DNA of 12,109 nucleotides from Acidimicrobiales bacterium (GTDB lineage: Bacteria > Actinomycetota > Acidimicrobiia > Acidimicrobiales > RAAP-2): assembly GCA_030044045.1 (NCBI GenBank), contig JASHWO010000186.1, positions 1 to 12,109 of the forward strand. The letters are read 5' to 3'. Positions 1 to 6,552 of the stretch are shown piece after piece; position 1 is the first letter of the stretch, and each line of letters starts with the position of its first letter. The notes beneath the pieces are model-generated. The model was not told the DNA's origin. It did no database searches and saw nothing but the letters and a program-made list of their open reading frames with translations. The translations under genes and the position numbers were made by a program.

Positions 1-258
1 GCGGCCGAGCGCCTTGGCCACCAGCAGCTTGGTGCCCACGCCGTCGGTCGTCGACACCAGGACCGAGTGACGGTACCGGGCGGTGTCGAGCGCGAACAGA
101 CCGCCGAAGCCCCCGATCGCCGAGACCACCCCGTCGCGCGCGGTGGCCGCCGCCACTCGCCCCAGTCGTTGCACCACCGATTCGGCGGCGTCCAGGCTCA
201 CCCCGGCCCCGGCATAGGTGACCCCCCGGCCGCGGCGGGGGGTCGGGGTGCAGGCCAT
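1..258 (-). CDS. purM: Phosphoribosylformylglycinamidine cyclo-ligase (AIR synthase), N-terminal part only
   Basis: PurM closes the imidazole ring of FGAM to give AIR with ATP, in the cytoplasm, as step 5 of de novo purine synthesis. Only the first 86 codons are in the window; the gene runs off the left edge. The reading begins at ATG 258-256 and shows the family's N-terminal signatures: YAGAGVS at residues 15-21 and the phosphate/ATP-binding TTDGVGTK at 70-77, preceded by the IGGFGG segment at 48-53. The start is 4 bases after the purF stop, so the two are almost certainly one transcript. The first 12 residues are arginine-rich and not typical of PurM, so translation could begin slightly later at GTC/other codons, but ATG 258 is the only normal start seen. 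Family assignment is secure; the start is moderately sure. Confidence 0.93.
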   Translation of the reverse strand, partial: MACTPTPRRGRGVTYAGAGVSLDAAESVVQRLGRVAAATARDGVVSAIGGFGGLFALDTARYRHSVLVSTTDGVGTKLLVAKALGR

Positions 259-262
259 GGGT

Positions 263-1735
263 TCAGACCCCGGGCAGCGCGCCCTGGAGCACGTCGTCGA
301 GGCGGCCCCCGCTCGCCTCGTCGGGGCCGTCGTGGCGGCCGAGCTCGACGGGCACCGGCACCGGGTAGTGGCCGGTCAGGCAGGCGTCGCAGAAGCCGCC
401 CCCGGGGACGTCGATGGCCGCCCGCAGGCTCTCCAGGCTGATGTAGGCCACCGAGTCGGCGCCCAGGTGGCGGGCGATCTCCTCCATCGTCAGGTGGGCG
501 GCCAGCAGCTCGTCCTGCCGGGGGGTGTCGATGCCGTAGAAGCAGGGCCAGCGGAAGGGCGGCGAGGAGATCCGTAGGTGCACCCCGGCGGCGCCGGCGT
601 CGCGCAGCATGCCCACGATGGCCCGGGTGGTGGTGCCCCGCACGATCGAGTCGTCCACCACCACCAGCCGCTTGCCGGCGATGTTGTCGCGCAACGGGTT
701 CAGCTTCCGCCGCACCGTGTCCATGCGGGCCTGCTGGTCCGGGGCGATGAAGGTGCGGGCGATGTACCGGTTCTTCACCAGCCCCTGGCCGTAGGGGATG
801 CCGCTGCGCCGGGCGTAGCCCTCGGCGGCGGGGACGCCCGAGTCGGGCACGCCCATCACCAGGTCGGCGGCCACCGGGGCCTGCTCGGCCAGTAGCTCGC
901 CCATGCGCCGCCGGGTGCCGTGGACCTCCCGGCCGTAGAGCCGGGCGTCGGGCCGGGCGAAGTAGACGAACTCGAAGATGCACAGGTGGGGCTCGACCCG
1001 CCCGGCCGGGAACAGCTGCTCCGACCGCACCCCGTCGCCGTCGACGGTCACCGCCTCGCCGGGGGCCAGCTCCCGCACGAAGGTGGCGCCGATCACGTCG
1101 AGGGCCGGCGACTCCGAGGCCAGCACCCAGCCCTCCGGCCGGTCCTCGGGACCCAGCCGGCCCAGGCACAGGGGACGGAACCCCTGGGGGTCGCGCACCC
1201 CGTAGAGGCGGCCGGCGTCCAGCAGCACCAGCGAGAAGGCGCCCTGGACGTCGGGCAGCACCCGCCGCAAGGCGTCCAGCAGGGCGTCGGGATCGGTGTC
1301 GCCGGTGCTGCTGTAGGCCTGGGCCAGGAGCTCGGCCATCACGTCGCTGTCGGTGACCGCCACGCCGGGCAGCATCCCCGCCCGCCGGGCCAGCTCAGCC
1401 GTGTTGGTGAGGTTCCCATTGTGCCCCAGGGCGAAGCCGGCCCGCCCCACCGGGCGGTAGACGGGCTGGGCGGCCATCCAGTCCGACGACCCGTGGGTCG
1501 AGTAGCGGGTGTGGCCGATGGCCAGATGGCCGGGGAGCCCCGAGAGCGTCCGCTCGTCGAAGACCGTGGTCACCAGGCCCATGTCCTTCACCACGGTGAT
1601 GGTCTCGCCGTCGCTGACCGCCATGCCGGCGGACTCCTGGCCACGGTGCTGCAGGGCGTAGACGCCGTCGAACGTGAGGTGGGCCACGCCACGCCCGGGC
1701 GCGTACACGCCGAAGACCCCGCAGGCTTCCTTCAC
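263..1735 (-). CDS. purF: Amidophosphoribosyltransferase (glutamine PRPP amidotransferase)
   Basis: PurF makes phosphoribosylamine from PRPP and glutamine, the committed first step of purine synthesis. With GTG 1735 as start the product is 490 residues, normal for the family. The N-terminal Ntn glutaminase has the nucleophile Cys5 (CGVFG), HRGQES at 30-35, R77 in HTRYSTHG and GHNGN at 104-108. The PRPP loop VVVDDSIVRGTTT has its acidic pair at D361-D362. Cysteines C252, C398, C449 and C452 match the four [4Fe-4S] ligands of the Bacillus-type enzyme, so this is the Fe-S, propeptide-processed subclass; the propeptide would be only four residues. GTG 1735 is preferred because GAGGG lies about 7 bases upstream and the family similarity starts there; an extension to GTG 1924 adds only low-complexity residues overlapping the divergent gene. 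It is followed at once by purM. Confidence 0.96.
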   Translation of the reverse strand: MKEACGVFGVYAPGRGVAHLTFDGVYALQHRGQESAGMAVSDGETITVVKDMGLVTTVFDERTLSGLPGHLAIGHTRYSTHGSSDWMAAQPVYRPVGRAGFALGHNGNLTNTAELARRAGMLPGVAVTDSDVMAELLAQAYSSTGDTDPDALLDALRRVLPDVQGAFSLVLLDAGRLYGVRDPQGFRPLCLGRLGPEDRPEGWVLASESPALDVIGATFVRELAPGEAVTVDGDGVRSEQLFPAGRVEPHLCIFEFVYFARPDARLYGREVHGTRRRMGELLAEQAPVAADLVMGVPDSGVPAAEGYARRSGIPYGQGLVKNRYIARTFIAPDQQARMDTVRRKLNPLRDNIAGKRLVVVDDSIVRGTTTRAIVGMLRDAGAAGVHLRISSPPFRWPCFYGIDTPRQDELLAAHLTMEEIARHLGADSVAYISLESLRAAIDVPGGGFCDACLTGHYPVPVPVELGRHDGPDEASGGRLDDVLQGALPGV

Positions 1736-1860
1736 CGTCTGGCCCTCTGCCCCACTGCCCTCGTGCCTCCGGTCCCGGCGCCCGTGGCGCGCGCCGCCCC
1801 GCAGGTCGTCGGTCGCTTCCGCTCCAGTCTCCCACACCGTTTGCCCGGTCGGCACACCGC

Positions 1861-1866
1861 TAGGGT
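1861..1866 (+). promoter_or_regulatory. Candidate -10 hexamer for the PHP gene (near-leaderless)
   Basis: TAGGGT fits the actinobacterial TANNNT -10 and ends 9 bases before GTG 1876. No Shine-Dalgarno sequence precedes that GTG, so a transcript beginning at or next to the start codon is plausible. TTGCCC at 1841-1846 is a possible -35 but the spacing is only 14 bases, so this is a weak call. Confidence 0.4.
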
Positions 1867-1875
1867 GCGGGCTGC

Positions 1876-2736
1876 GTGATCGACCTGCACACCCACTCCA
1901 CCTGCTCGGACGGCACCGACCCACCGAGCCACCTCCCCGAGTTGGCCGTCGGGGCCGGGTGCACCGCCCTGGCCCTCACCGACCACGACACCCTGGCCGG
2001 GGTGGCCGCTGCCCGGGCCCGGGCCGCCGAGCTGGGCGTGGCCCTGGTCCCCGGCTGTGAGGTCTCCTGCGCCTTCCGGGGGGGCAGCGCCCACGTGCTC
2101 GTCTACTTCGTGGAGCCCGGCGACGGGCCACTCCAGGACGAGCTGGCCCACCTGCAGCGGGACCGGGTGGCCCGGAACCGGGTGCTGGTGGAGAAGCTGG
2201 TGTCGCTGGGCGTCCCCGTCACCTACGAGGAGGTGGTGGCCGAGGCGGCGGGCGAGGAGAGCGCCGGGCGGCCGCACGTGGCGGCGGTGCTGGTCCGTCA
2301 CGGCGCCGCCGAGTCCATCCCCGACGCCTTCGACCGCTGGCTGGCCAGCGGCCGCCCGGCCCACGTGCCGAAGGCCCGGGTGGCCCCGGCCGAGGTGGCG
2401 CGGCTGGCCCGGGCGTCGGGCGGGGTGGCGGTGCTGGCCCACCCCCTTACCCTGGGGCTGGGTCCCGGGGAGCTATCGGCGGCCGTGGCCGAGCTGGCCG
2501 AGGCCGGGTTCGCCGGCATCGAAGCCGTCTACGGGCGCTACACGCCGAACGAGCGGGCCGGCCTTTGCGACCTGGCCCGGCGGCACGGGCTGGTGGCCAC
2601 CAGCGGGTCCGACTACCACGGCACGGTCAAGCCGGACCTGTCGGTGGGGACCGGCCAGGGTGACCTGCGGGTGCCCGACGACGTGGTGGCCGAGCTGGCA
2701 GCCCGGGCGACCGAAGGAGGGCGACGTGGGCGCTGA
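1876..2736 (+). CDS. PHP-domain phosphoesterase, YciV/RNase AM (TrpH) family
   Basis: The 286-residue product has the complete metal-binding set of PHP phosphoesterases: HTH at residues 5-7 and D12 in the SDG motif, DHD at 36-38, E62, H73, GRPHVA with H134, AHP with H189, and GSDYH with D246 and H248. Length and motif order match E. coli YciV (RNase AM), which trims RNA 5' ends, and the related 3',5'-nucleoside bisphosphate 5'-phosphatases; which substrate this one uses cannot be told from sequence. It is a soluble cytoplasmic protein with no signal peptide. The start GTG 1876 begins directly with the family's MIDLHTHS; there is no visible ribosome site, suggesting a leaderless message. It diverges from purF with 140 bases between starts, and its last 11 bases overlap the HMA gene, so the two are likely cotranscribed. 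Confidence 0.9.
   Translation: MIDLHTHSTCSDGTDPPSHLPELAVGAGCTALALTDHDTLAGVAAARARAAELGVALVPGCEVSCAFRGGSAHVLVYFVEPGDGPLQDELAHLQRDRVARNRVLVEKLVSLGVPVTYEEVVAEAAGEESAGRPHVAAVLVRHGAAESIPDAFDRWLASGRPAHVPKARVAPAEVARLARASGGVAVLAHPLTLGLGPGELSAAVAELAEAGFAGIEAVYGRYTPNERAGLCDLARRHGLVATSGSDYHGTVKPDLSVGTGQGDLRVPDDVVAELAARATEGGRRGR
2714..2720 (+). promoter_or_regulatory. Strong ribosome binding site for the HMA gene
   Basis: AAGGAGG, inside the 3' end of the PHP gene, lies 5 bases before GTG 2726. It decides the start of the small HMA protein and supports translation from the PHP message. Confidence 0.8.
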
Positions 2737-3052
2737 CGCGGCCGGCGAGGGGCAGGGGCCCCTCGCCTCGGAGGAGCCGGCCATCCGGGAAGGCCGCAGT
2801 GGGGCCCCGGGCGGGCCGGACGGCACGGTGGCGGTGCTGGCCATCGAGGGCATGCACTGCGGATCCTGCGCCGCGCTGGTCGAGGAGACCCTGGTCGAGG
2901 ACCTCGGCGTGGCCCGGGCCGACGTCGACCTCGAGTCCGGCCGGGCCACCGTGGCCTACGACCCGGCGCTGTTCGCCGTGGCCGACCTCTGCGACGCCGT
3001 GGTGGCCGCCGGCTACACGGCCACCCCGGTCGACCCCGCGCCCGGGATCTGA
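2726..3052 (+). CDS. Small HMA-domain heavy-metal-binding protein (CopZ-like)
   Basis: This 108-residue protein has one heavy-metal-associated domain from about residue 34 to 103, with the metal site GMHCGSC at 42-48 (C45 and C48) and the typical C-terminal AVVAAGY segment. The first 33 residues are a Gly/Pro/Glu-rich extension not found in the minimal ~70-residue copper chaperones. HMA proteins of this kind bind Cu(I) or related soft metals through the CxxC pair and hand them to P-type ATPases or sensors; the metal here is inferred as copper, not shown. The start is GTG 2726, placed by AAGGAGG 5 bases upstream. It overlaps the end of the PHP gene by 11 bases in another frame. No P-type ATPase is in the window. 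It is followed by a hairpin terminator and then the membrane-protein operon. Confidence 0.88.
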   Translation: MGADAAGEGQGPLASEEPAIREGRSGAPGGPDGTVAVLAIEGMHCGSCAALVEETLVEDLGVARADVDLESGRATVAYDPALFAVADLCDAVVAAGYTATPVDPAPGI

Positions 3053-3085
3053 CCGGGCCGCACCGGGCTGCGACGACCCTCCCCC

Positions 3086-3104
3086 GGCACCGGCCACCGG
3101 TGCC
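3086..3104 (+). terminator. GC-rich hairpin, likely terminator after the HMA gene
   Basis: A perfect 8-bp inverted repeat, GGCACCGG and CCGGTGCC with loop CCA, lies 34 bases after the HMA stop and just before the next promoter. There is no T tract, as is common for actinobacterial terminators, so function is inferred from position. Confidence 0.5.
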
Positions 3105-3120
3105 CGTCCCGGGCCGCCGC

Positions 3121-3149
3121 TTGACTCAACGGATGACGGTATGTAGTAC
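3121..3149 (+). promoter_or_regulatory. Sigma-70-like promoter of the membrane-protein operon
   Basis: TTGACT at 3121-3126 and TAGTAC at 3144-3149 are separated by exactly 17 bases. The -10 lies within the palindrome at 3142-3153. The start codon of the first gene is about 75 bases further on. Confidence 0.6.
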
Positions 3150-3162
3150 TACACCAAGTAGT
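3142..3162. promoter_or_regulatory. Palindromic operator candidate (BlaI/CopY-type half-sites)
   Basis: TGTAGTACTACA at 3142-3153 is a perfect 12-bp palindrome covering the -10. A further GTAGT at 3158-3162 forms a second inverted pair with ACTAC at 3148-3152 (5-base gap). The TGTA/TACA-type half-sites resemble those of BlaI/MecI/CopY repressors (cop box TACAnnTGTA), though the order of halves differs in the 12-mer. A repressor of that family is encoded at 6939-7355. Binding is inferred. Confidence 0.55.
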
Positions 3163-3218
3163 TGAACAGCGCGACGGCCGCATCGGGCTCCGACCCGGCG
3201 GGTCCGGCAGCGGGCAGC

Positions 3219-3225
3219 GGGAGGG
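3219..3225 (+). promoter_or_regulatory. Ribosome binding site that sets a TTG start
   Basis: GGGAGGG ends 4 bases before TTG 3230. No ATG or GTG in this frame is found between here and the promoter, so it supports TTG as the start of the membrane protein. Confidence 0.55.
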
Positions 3226-3229
3226 CACC

Positions 3230-4330
3230 TTGTACCACGTCGACGACTCGGCCATCCCGCCCGCGGTCGTTGCCCTCCCGGCTGTCGCCCCGGCGATCAG
3301 CCCGGCGATCAGCCCGGCCCCGACCCTCCCGGGCTCCGGCCTCCCAGCCGTCACCGGCGCGCCAGCGGGAGCCGGTGGGCCGGCGGGGGCGGGGCCACCG
3401 GGCTGGCGGCGGTGCCTGCAGCTCACCCTCGGGCTGACCTGGCTGCTCGACGGGATCCTTCAACTCCAGGCCTGCATGTTCGTACCCGGCCGGCGCGGGC
3501 TGAGCGGCATGCTGGCCGGCGCGGCTGCCGGCAACCCGCGCCCGGTGGCCTCCAGCATCACCTGGTTCGCCGGGGTGGTCGCCCACCACGCGGCGGTGGC
3601 CGGCGCCGCCTTCGCCCTCGTCCAGATCCTGATCGGCCTGGGCATCGCCTGGCGCCCGGCGGTGAAGCCGGCGCTGGCCGTCTCGGTGACCTGGTCCCTC
3701 GCCGTGTGGTGGTTCGGGGAGGGGCTGGGGGGCGTGTTGCACGGCGCCGGCACCCCGATGGCCGGCGGCCCCGGGGCCGTCCTCTTCTACGCGTTGCTGG
3801 CCATCGTGCTCTGGCCCACGCTGGCGGACCGGTCCAGCCCCTTCGCCGCCGCCGGCGCCGTCGGAGCCCGGGCCGCCCGGGCGGTCTGGGCGGCAACCTG
3901 GACGCTGCTGGCACTGCTGTGCCTGCTCGGGTCGGGTCGGGCACCGTCGGGCGTGCGCGGCGTGATCATCACCGTCGGCTCAGGCCAGCCCGGATGGCTC
4001 AGCGCCATCGACCGCCACGCCGCCTCGGCACTCGGCGGCGCCGGCCTGGTGGTGGCCGTGGCGCTCGCCGCCGCGTGCCTGGCCATCGCAGCCAGCGTGT
4101 ACTTCCCGGCGTGGGCGACCCGAACGGCACTGGCGGCGGCCATCACCGTCTCGCTGGCCATCTGGGTGGTCACCGAGAACTTCGGCACCATCCTGGCCGG
4201 CGGGGCCACCGACCCCAACTCGGGCCCCCTACTGGTGCTGCTGGCCCTCGCCTACTGGCCCGTCCGGCCGACCCCGATCACCGCCACCACGCCGTGCGCC
4301 GTGGTCGCCGCGCCCCTGGAGATGGCCTGA
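3230..4330 (+). CDS. Polytopic membrane protein with two tandem repeated modules
   Basis: This 366-residue protein of unknown function starts at a TTG. Residues 1-58 are a Pro/Ala/Gly-rich head, partly made by a 12-base tandem DNA repeat. The rest is hydrophobic, with about seven to eight probable membrane segments, and consists of two copies of one module (about 66-198 and 221-346). The best-matching parts are A148-P196, with WWFGEGLGGVL and a C-terminal LLAIVLWP, and A300-P344, with WVVTENFGTIL and LLALAYWP. The first module has a HH pair at 119-120 and a CMF segment at 82-84. I recall similar unnamed actinobacterial membrane proteins near DUF5134 genes, but no function is known to me. It is first in an operon: the DUF5134 gene begins 2 bases after its stop. 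The promoter overlaps a palindrome. A role in metal handling is inference from context. Confidence 0.75.
   Translation: MYHVDDSAIPPAVVALPAVAPAISPAISPAPTLPGSGLPAVTGAPAGAGGPAGAGPPGWRRCLQLTLGLTWLLDGILQLQACMFVPGRRGLSGMLAGAAAGNPRPVASSITWFAGVVAHHAAVAGAAFALVQILIGLGIAWRPAVKPALAVSVTWSLAVWWFGEGLGGVLHGAGTPMAGGPGAVLFYALLAIVLWPTLADRSSPFAAAGAVGARAARAVWAATWTLLALLCLLGSGRAPSGVRGVIITVGSGQPGWLSAIDRHAASALGGAGLVVAVALAAACLAIAASVYFPAWATRTALAAAITVSLAIWVVTENFGTILAGGATDPNSGPLLVLLALAYWPVRPTPITATTPCAVVAAPLEMA
3291..3314 (+). repeat. Two tandem copies of a 12-base unit in frame
   Basis: CGGCGATCAGCC occurs twice back to back and encodes the AISP-AISP segment in the Pro/Ala-rich head of the membrane protein. In-frame slippage repeats of this sort are tolerated in linkers. 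Confidence 0.85.
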
Positions 4331-4332
4331 CC

Positions 4333-5070
4333 GTGGCCGACCCGGCCTGGCTCGGCTACGGCTTCGCCGCGCTGATGACGGCGGTCGGCGCCTTCTCGCT
4401 CACCCGCCTGGCAGCCGTCCCCCCGGCCGGCCGCGGGCGCCGCCATCCGGACATCACCACCGGCCATGTCCTGATGGCCTTCGCCATGGTCGGGATGCTC
4501 GTCCCCCGCTGGAACGTGCTGCCGGTCGGCCTGTGGGAGCTGGTGTTCGCCGTCATGGCCACGTGGTTCCTGGCCCAGGCCGTGCAGGCGACGACCGGCC
4601 GCACCACGGCCCGCCGCGGCATGGCCGCACGGGCCGGCCGGAGTAGGAGCCACGCCCGTCACTACCTCGTCCACGCGGTGATGGCCTGCACCATGCTCTA
4701 CACGTACTGGCTCGGCATGCCGGTGGCTGTGGTACCGCGTCCGGGCGTCGGCGGTATGTCCGGCTCGCCGGCCGGTGCCGGGGACCCTGGACTGACCTTG
4801 CTGTTCATGACCATGCTGCTGGCATCGGCGGTACGGCAGCTCGACGGGGTCGAGCGGGCGGCACCCCGACGGCCGGCAGCGCTGGCCGCCACCGGGGCGG
4901 CAGGCAGCGCCCTGGGTGTGGGCGCGACCGGAAGCGACGGCCCGGCAGGATGCGTGGGCGCGGCGCCGGCCGACCCGGTGGCGTGCCCCTGGCTGGCGTC
5001 CCCGCTCGAGGTCGCCTGCCACGTCGCCATGTGCCTGGCCATGGCCTACATGCTCGTCCTCATGCTCTGA
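4333..5070 (+). CDS. DUF5134-like membrane protein with three HxxMxxxM motifs
   Basis: The product is 245 residues from GTG 4333, 2 bases after the preceding stop; a GGAG lies about 11 bases upstream. It has roughly five or six hydrophobic segments with a basic loop near 89-109 and a less hydrophobic Gly/Ala-rich stretch near 190-220. It resembles the actinobacterial DUF5134 family, which has no assigned function. The striking part is H-x2-M-x3-M three times, each within a hydrophobic segment: H45/M48/M52, H114/M117/M121 (with H110 also near) and H230/M233/M237, with extra Met and Cys beside them (M55, C119, C229, C234, M240, M244). One turn spacing puts these side chains on one helix face, fitting a soft-metal site such as Cu(I). 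That role is inference; DUF5134 membership is from memory of the family's look. Confidence 0.75.
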   Translation: MADPAWLGYGFAALMTAVGAFSLTRLAAVPPAGRGRRHPDITTGHVLMAFAMVGMLVPRWNVLPVGLWELVFAVMATWFLAQAVQATTGRTTARRGMAARAGRSRSHARHYLVHAVMACTMLYTYWLGMPVAVVPRPGVGGMSGSPAGAGDPGLTLLFMTMLLASAVRQLDGVERAAPRRPAALAATGAAGSALGVGATGSDGPAGCVGAAPADPVACPWLASPLEVACHVAMCLAMAYMLVLML

Positions 5071-5122
5071 TCCCCCGCTGCCGTGGTGGAGACGATCGAC
5101 GACGCGCCGGCCGCCGGTCTCC

Positions 5123-5137
5123 TGTGAGCTATTCACA
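5123..5137. promoter_or_regulatory. CRP/FNR-like inverted repeat
   Basis: TGTGA-GCTAT-TCACA has both half-sites of the CRP-type consensus, but the spacer is 5 rather than the usual 6 bases. It lies 16 bases upstream of the -35 of the next promoter, a normal place for an activator. The short spacer weakens the call. Confidence 0.3.
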
Positions 5138-5153
5138 CGAGGAGCGGTGCCGG

Positions 5154-5181
5154 TTGACTGGATCTCGATGATGGCTATAGT
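5154..5181 (+). promoter_or_regulatory. Strong sigma-70-like promoter for the 61-codon ORF
   Basis: TTGACT at 5154-5159 and TATAGT at 5176-5181 with a 16-base spacer. The following leader before ATG 5285 is about 95 bases long. Confidence 0.65.
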
Positions 5182-5284
5182 TCCGGCCTTGGGCACACCC
5201 CACCGGCAGGTCCCCCTTGGATGGGGATCCGCGGCGGTGCCAGCGGTGCGTGCAACACTTCGCGTGATCTTGGAGGTAGAGGAA

Positions 5285-5470
5285 ATGACAGCAGTGAGCG
5301 TCCCTGAACTCAAGACCGTGCTGGTGCGAGGCGTCAGGACCGACGGCACGATCGTCGAGAAGCGCGTCCCGACGGCCGACTCGTCACTCTACGACTTGGT
5401 CCAAGCAACGAAACGCGAGAGCAGCGACCGTTCAACCGGGCCAACCGACGCCGAGGAGCCTGTCAGCTGA
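5285..5470 (+). CDS. Small hypothetical protein, 61 residues
   Basis: I do not recognise this protein. It begins at ATG 5285 with GGAGG at 5272-5276 (8 bases upstream) and follows a good promoter, so expression is well supported. The N-terminal two thirds (LKTVLVRGVRTDGTIVEKRV) look like a short beta-hairpin-rich fold with no cysteines, no membrane segment and no signal peptide; the C-terminal 20 residues are polar and probably disordered. A longer reading in the same frame back to ATG 4916 overlaps the DUF5134 gene and has shadow-like composition, so it is rejected. Its last 82 bases are antisense to the 3' end of the interrupted minus-strand gene. GC content is intermediate between the flanking GC-rich operon and the A/T-richer block to the right. 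Confidence 0.65.
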   Translation: MTAVSVPELKTVLVRGVRTDGTIVEKRVPTADSSLYDLVQATKRESSDRSTGPTDAEEPVS

Positions 5471-6552
5471 CTTTCCTCCGTCCGCGTGGCCACTTCGGTA
5501 GCCCGTCGTTGGTGCCTACTGGCTAGGGTGGCAAAGCAGGCATCGGCGATTCCCGCCCCGATCCATGCGTGATCCTCGTTGAACTCTTTCGCGAGGGAGT
5601 CCACGGCAAGGAAACCAAAGATGATCGGTTGATCAACAGGTGCGTCTTGCGCGTCTATCTGACGAAGATCAATCTGAATCGGCCACACGATCGTCGAGTT
5701 GTATAGAGCAGTAGGTGTACCCTGTGGTCAGCTCGTAATGCAGAAGTCATGATTTTCCTCGTACTCCCGCTCGATGTCCTTGACGAGAATCCACTTAGTA
5801 GTCGAGGAGTGGAGCCAGAGTTCACGAAAGCAGTAGCTCTTTACGAGTGGCTTCGGCTCTCGATCGGTCTTTGGTGGATGGACTTTCTCTGTCCTTTGAA
5901 GGGTTCGGTACACGACTGTGTCGATGGGGACGGTACTGCCTGACGTTCCTGACGTTCCGAGCGCCTTCGATGGAACAATCTCCTTGATGCAGGCACGACA
6001 CGGCTCGTCGATCATCTCCGTGAACAATTGAGCGATATGGTTGACAACCCACTTTATACGCTCGCCGAAGTCTTCCCCCCCGCCCTCAGTGAGAGACCAA
6101 CTGCAGAAGCGAAGGTGATGATGTACTCGATGTAATTGCTCTGCAATCCGCCCATCGATGCCTCTGCCAGACTCGACCCCCCGAAGTCGTGCTTCGGCAT
6201 CTTCTGCCTGAGATCGTACGGTTCGGAGATCGGTTTTCAATTTGGCGATTTTTTCCCTGTTTTGATCGGCCTGAACCGTGAGCATTGCTGACGCGACTAC
6301 GATCACGATGACAAAAGTAACGCCGATGACAGCGATGATGACGCCACGATAAGGATATATAGACCCGATAGCTAGGGCGCTGGCCGCAATTAGGGCCAAC
6401 AAAGCATCGGTCCACCGACCTATCCGCTCTCTGATACGGAGGCAGAATCCCCCGAGTCGCTTGAACTTACGACGGAACCATCCTGTAGCAGGCTTCGTGG
6501 CATCCGGCTCCTGGCGGGCCTGGCCCGGTACCTCGGATCCCCCACGATTCAT
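5389..6552 (-). pseudogene. Two-TM coiled-coil protein interrupted by one in-frame TGA
   Basis: From ATG 6552 the frame gives 274 residues, stops at TGA 5730-5728, then continues in the same frame for 112 codons to 5389. The first part has a basic N-terminus, two membrane segments (about 49-66 and 70-91), a coiled coil (about 94-128) and the start of a globular domain with C185/C188 in EPCRACIKEI. The second part reads on naturally: YNSTIVWPIQIDL, then PIIFGFLAVDS and IGAGIADACFATL. Together these look like one GAF-like sensory or effector domain with the stop between two strands; that fold is my guess from strand pattern. A recent nonsense mutation, a sequencing error or stop readthrough would all explain it. 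The DNA here is visibly lower in G+C than its neighbours, suggesting transfer. An upstream ATG at 6636 is possible but lacks a good ribosome site. Confidence 0.65.

Noticed and set aside
920..1879. 319-codon plus-strand open frame antisense to purF
   Set aside because: Shadow of purF with shadow-type composition (Gly/Val/His/Gln rich) and no recognisable domain.
4252..5349. 365-codon minus-strand frame antisense to the DUF5134 gene
   Set aside because: His/Gly/Arg-rich shadow translation; the plus strand has coherent membrane segments and operon spacing.
4916..5470. Longer version of the small ORF starting at ATG 4916
   Set aside because: It overlaps the DUF5134 gene by about 150 bases and would cross the promoter at 5154-5181; the ATG at 5285 has a proper ribosome site.
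5790..5806. Lone TTAGTAGT as a repressor half-site
   Set aside because: It lies inside the coding frame of the two-TM protein, with no partner half-site.
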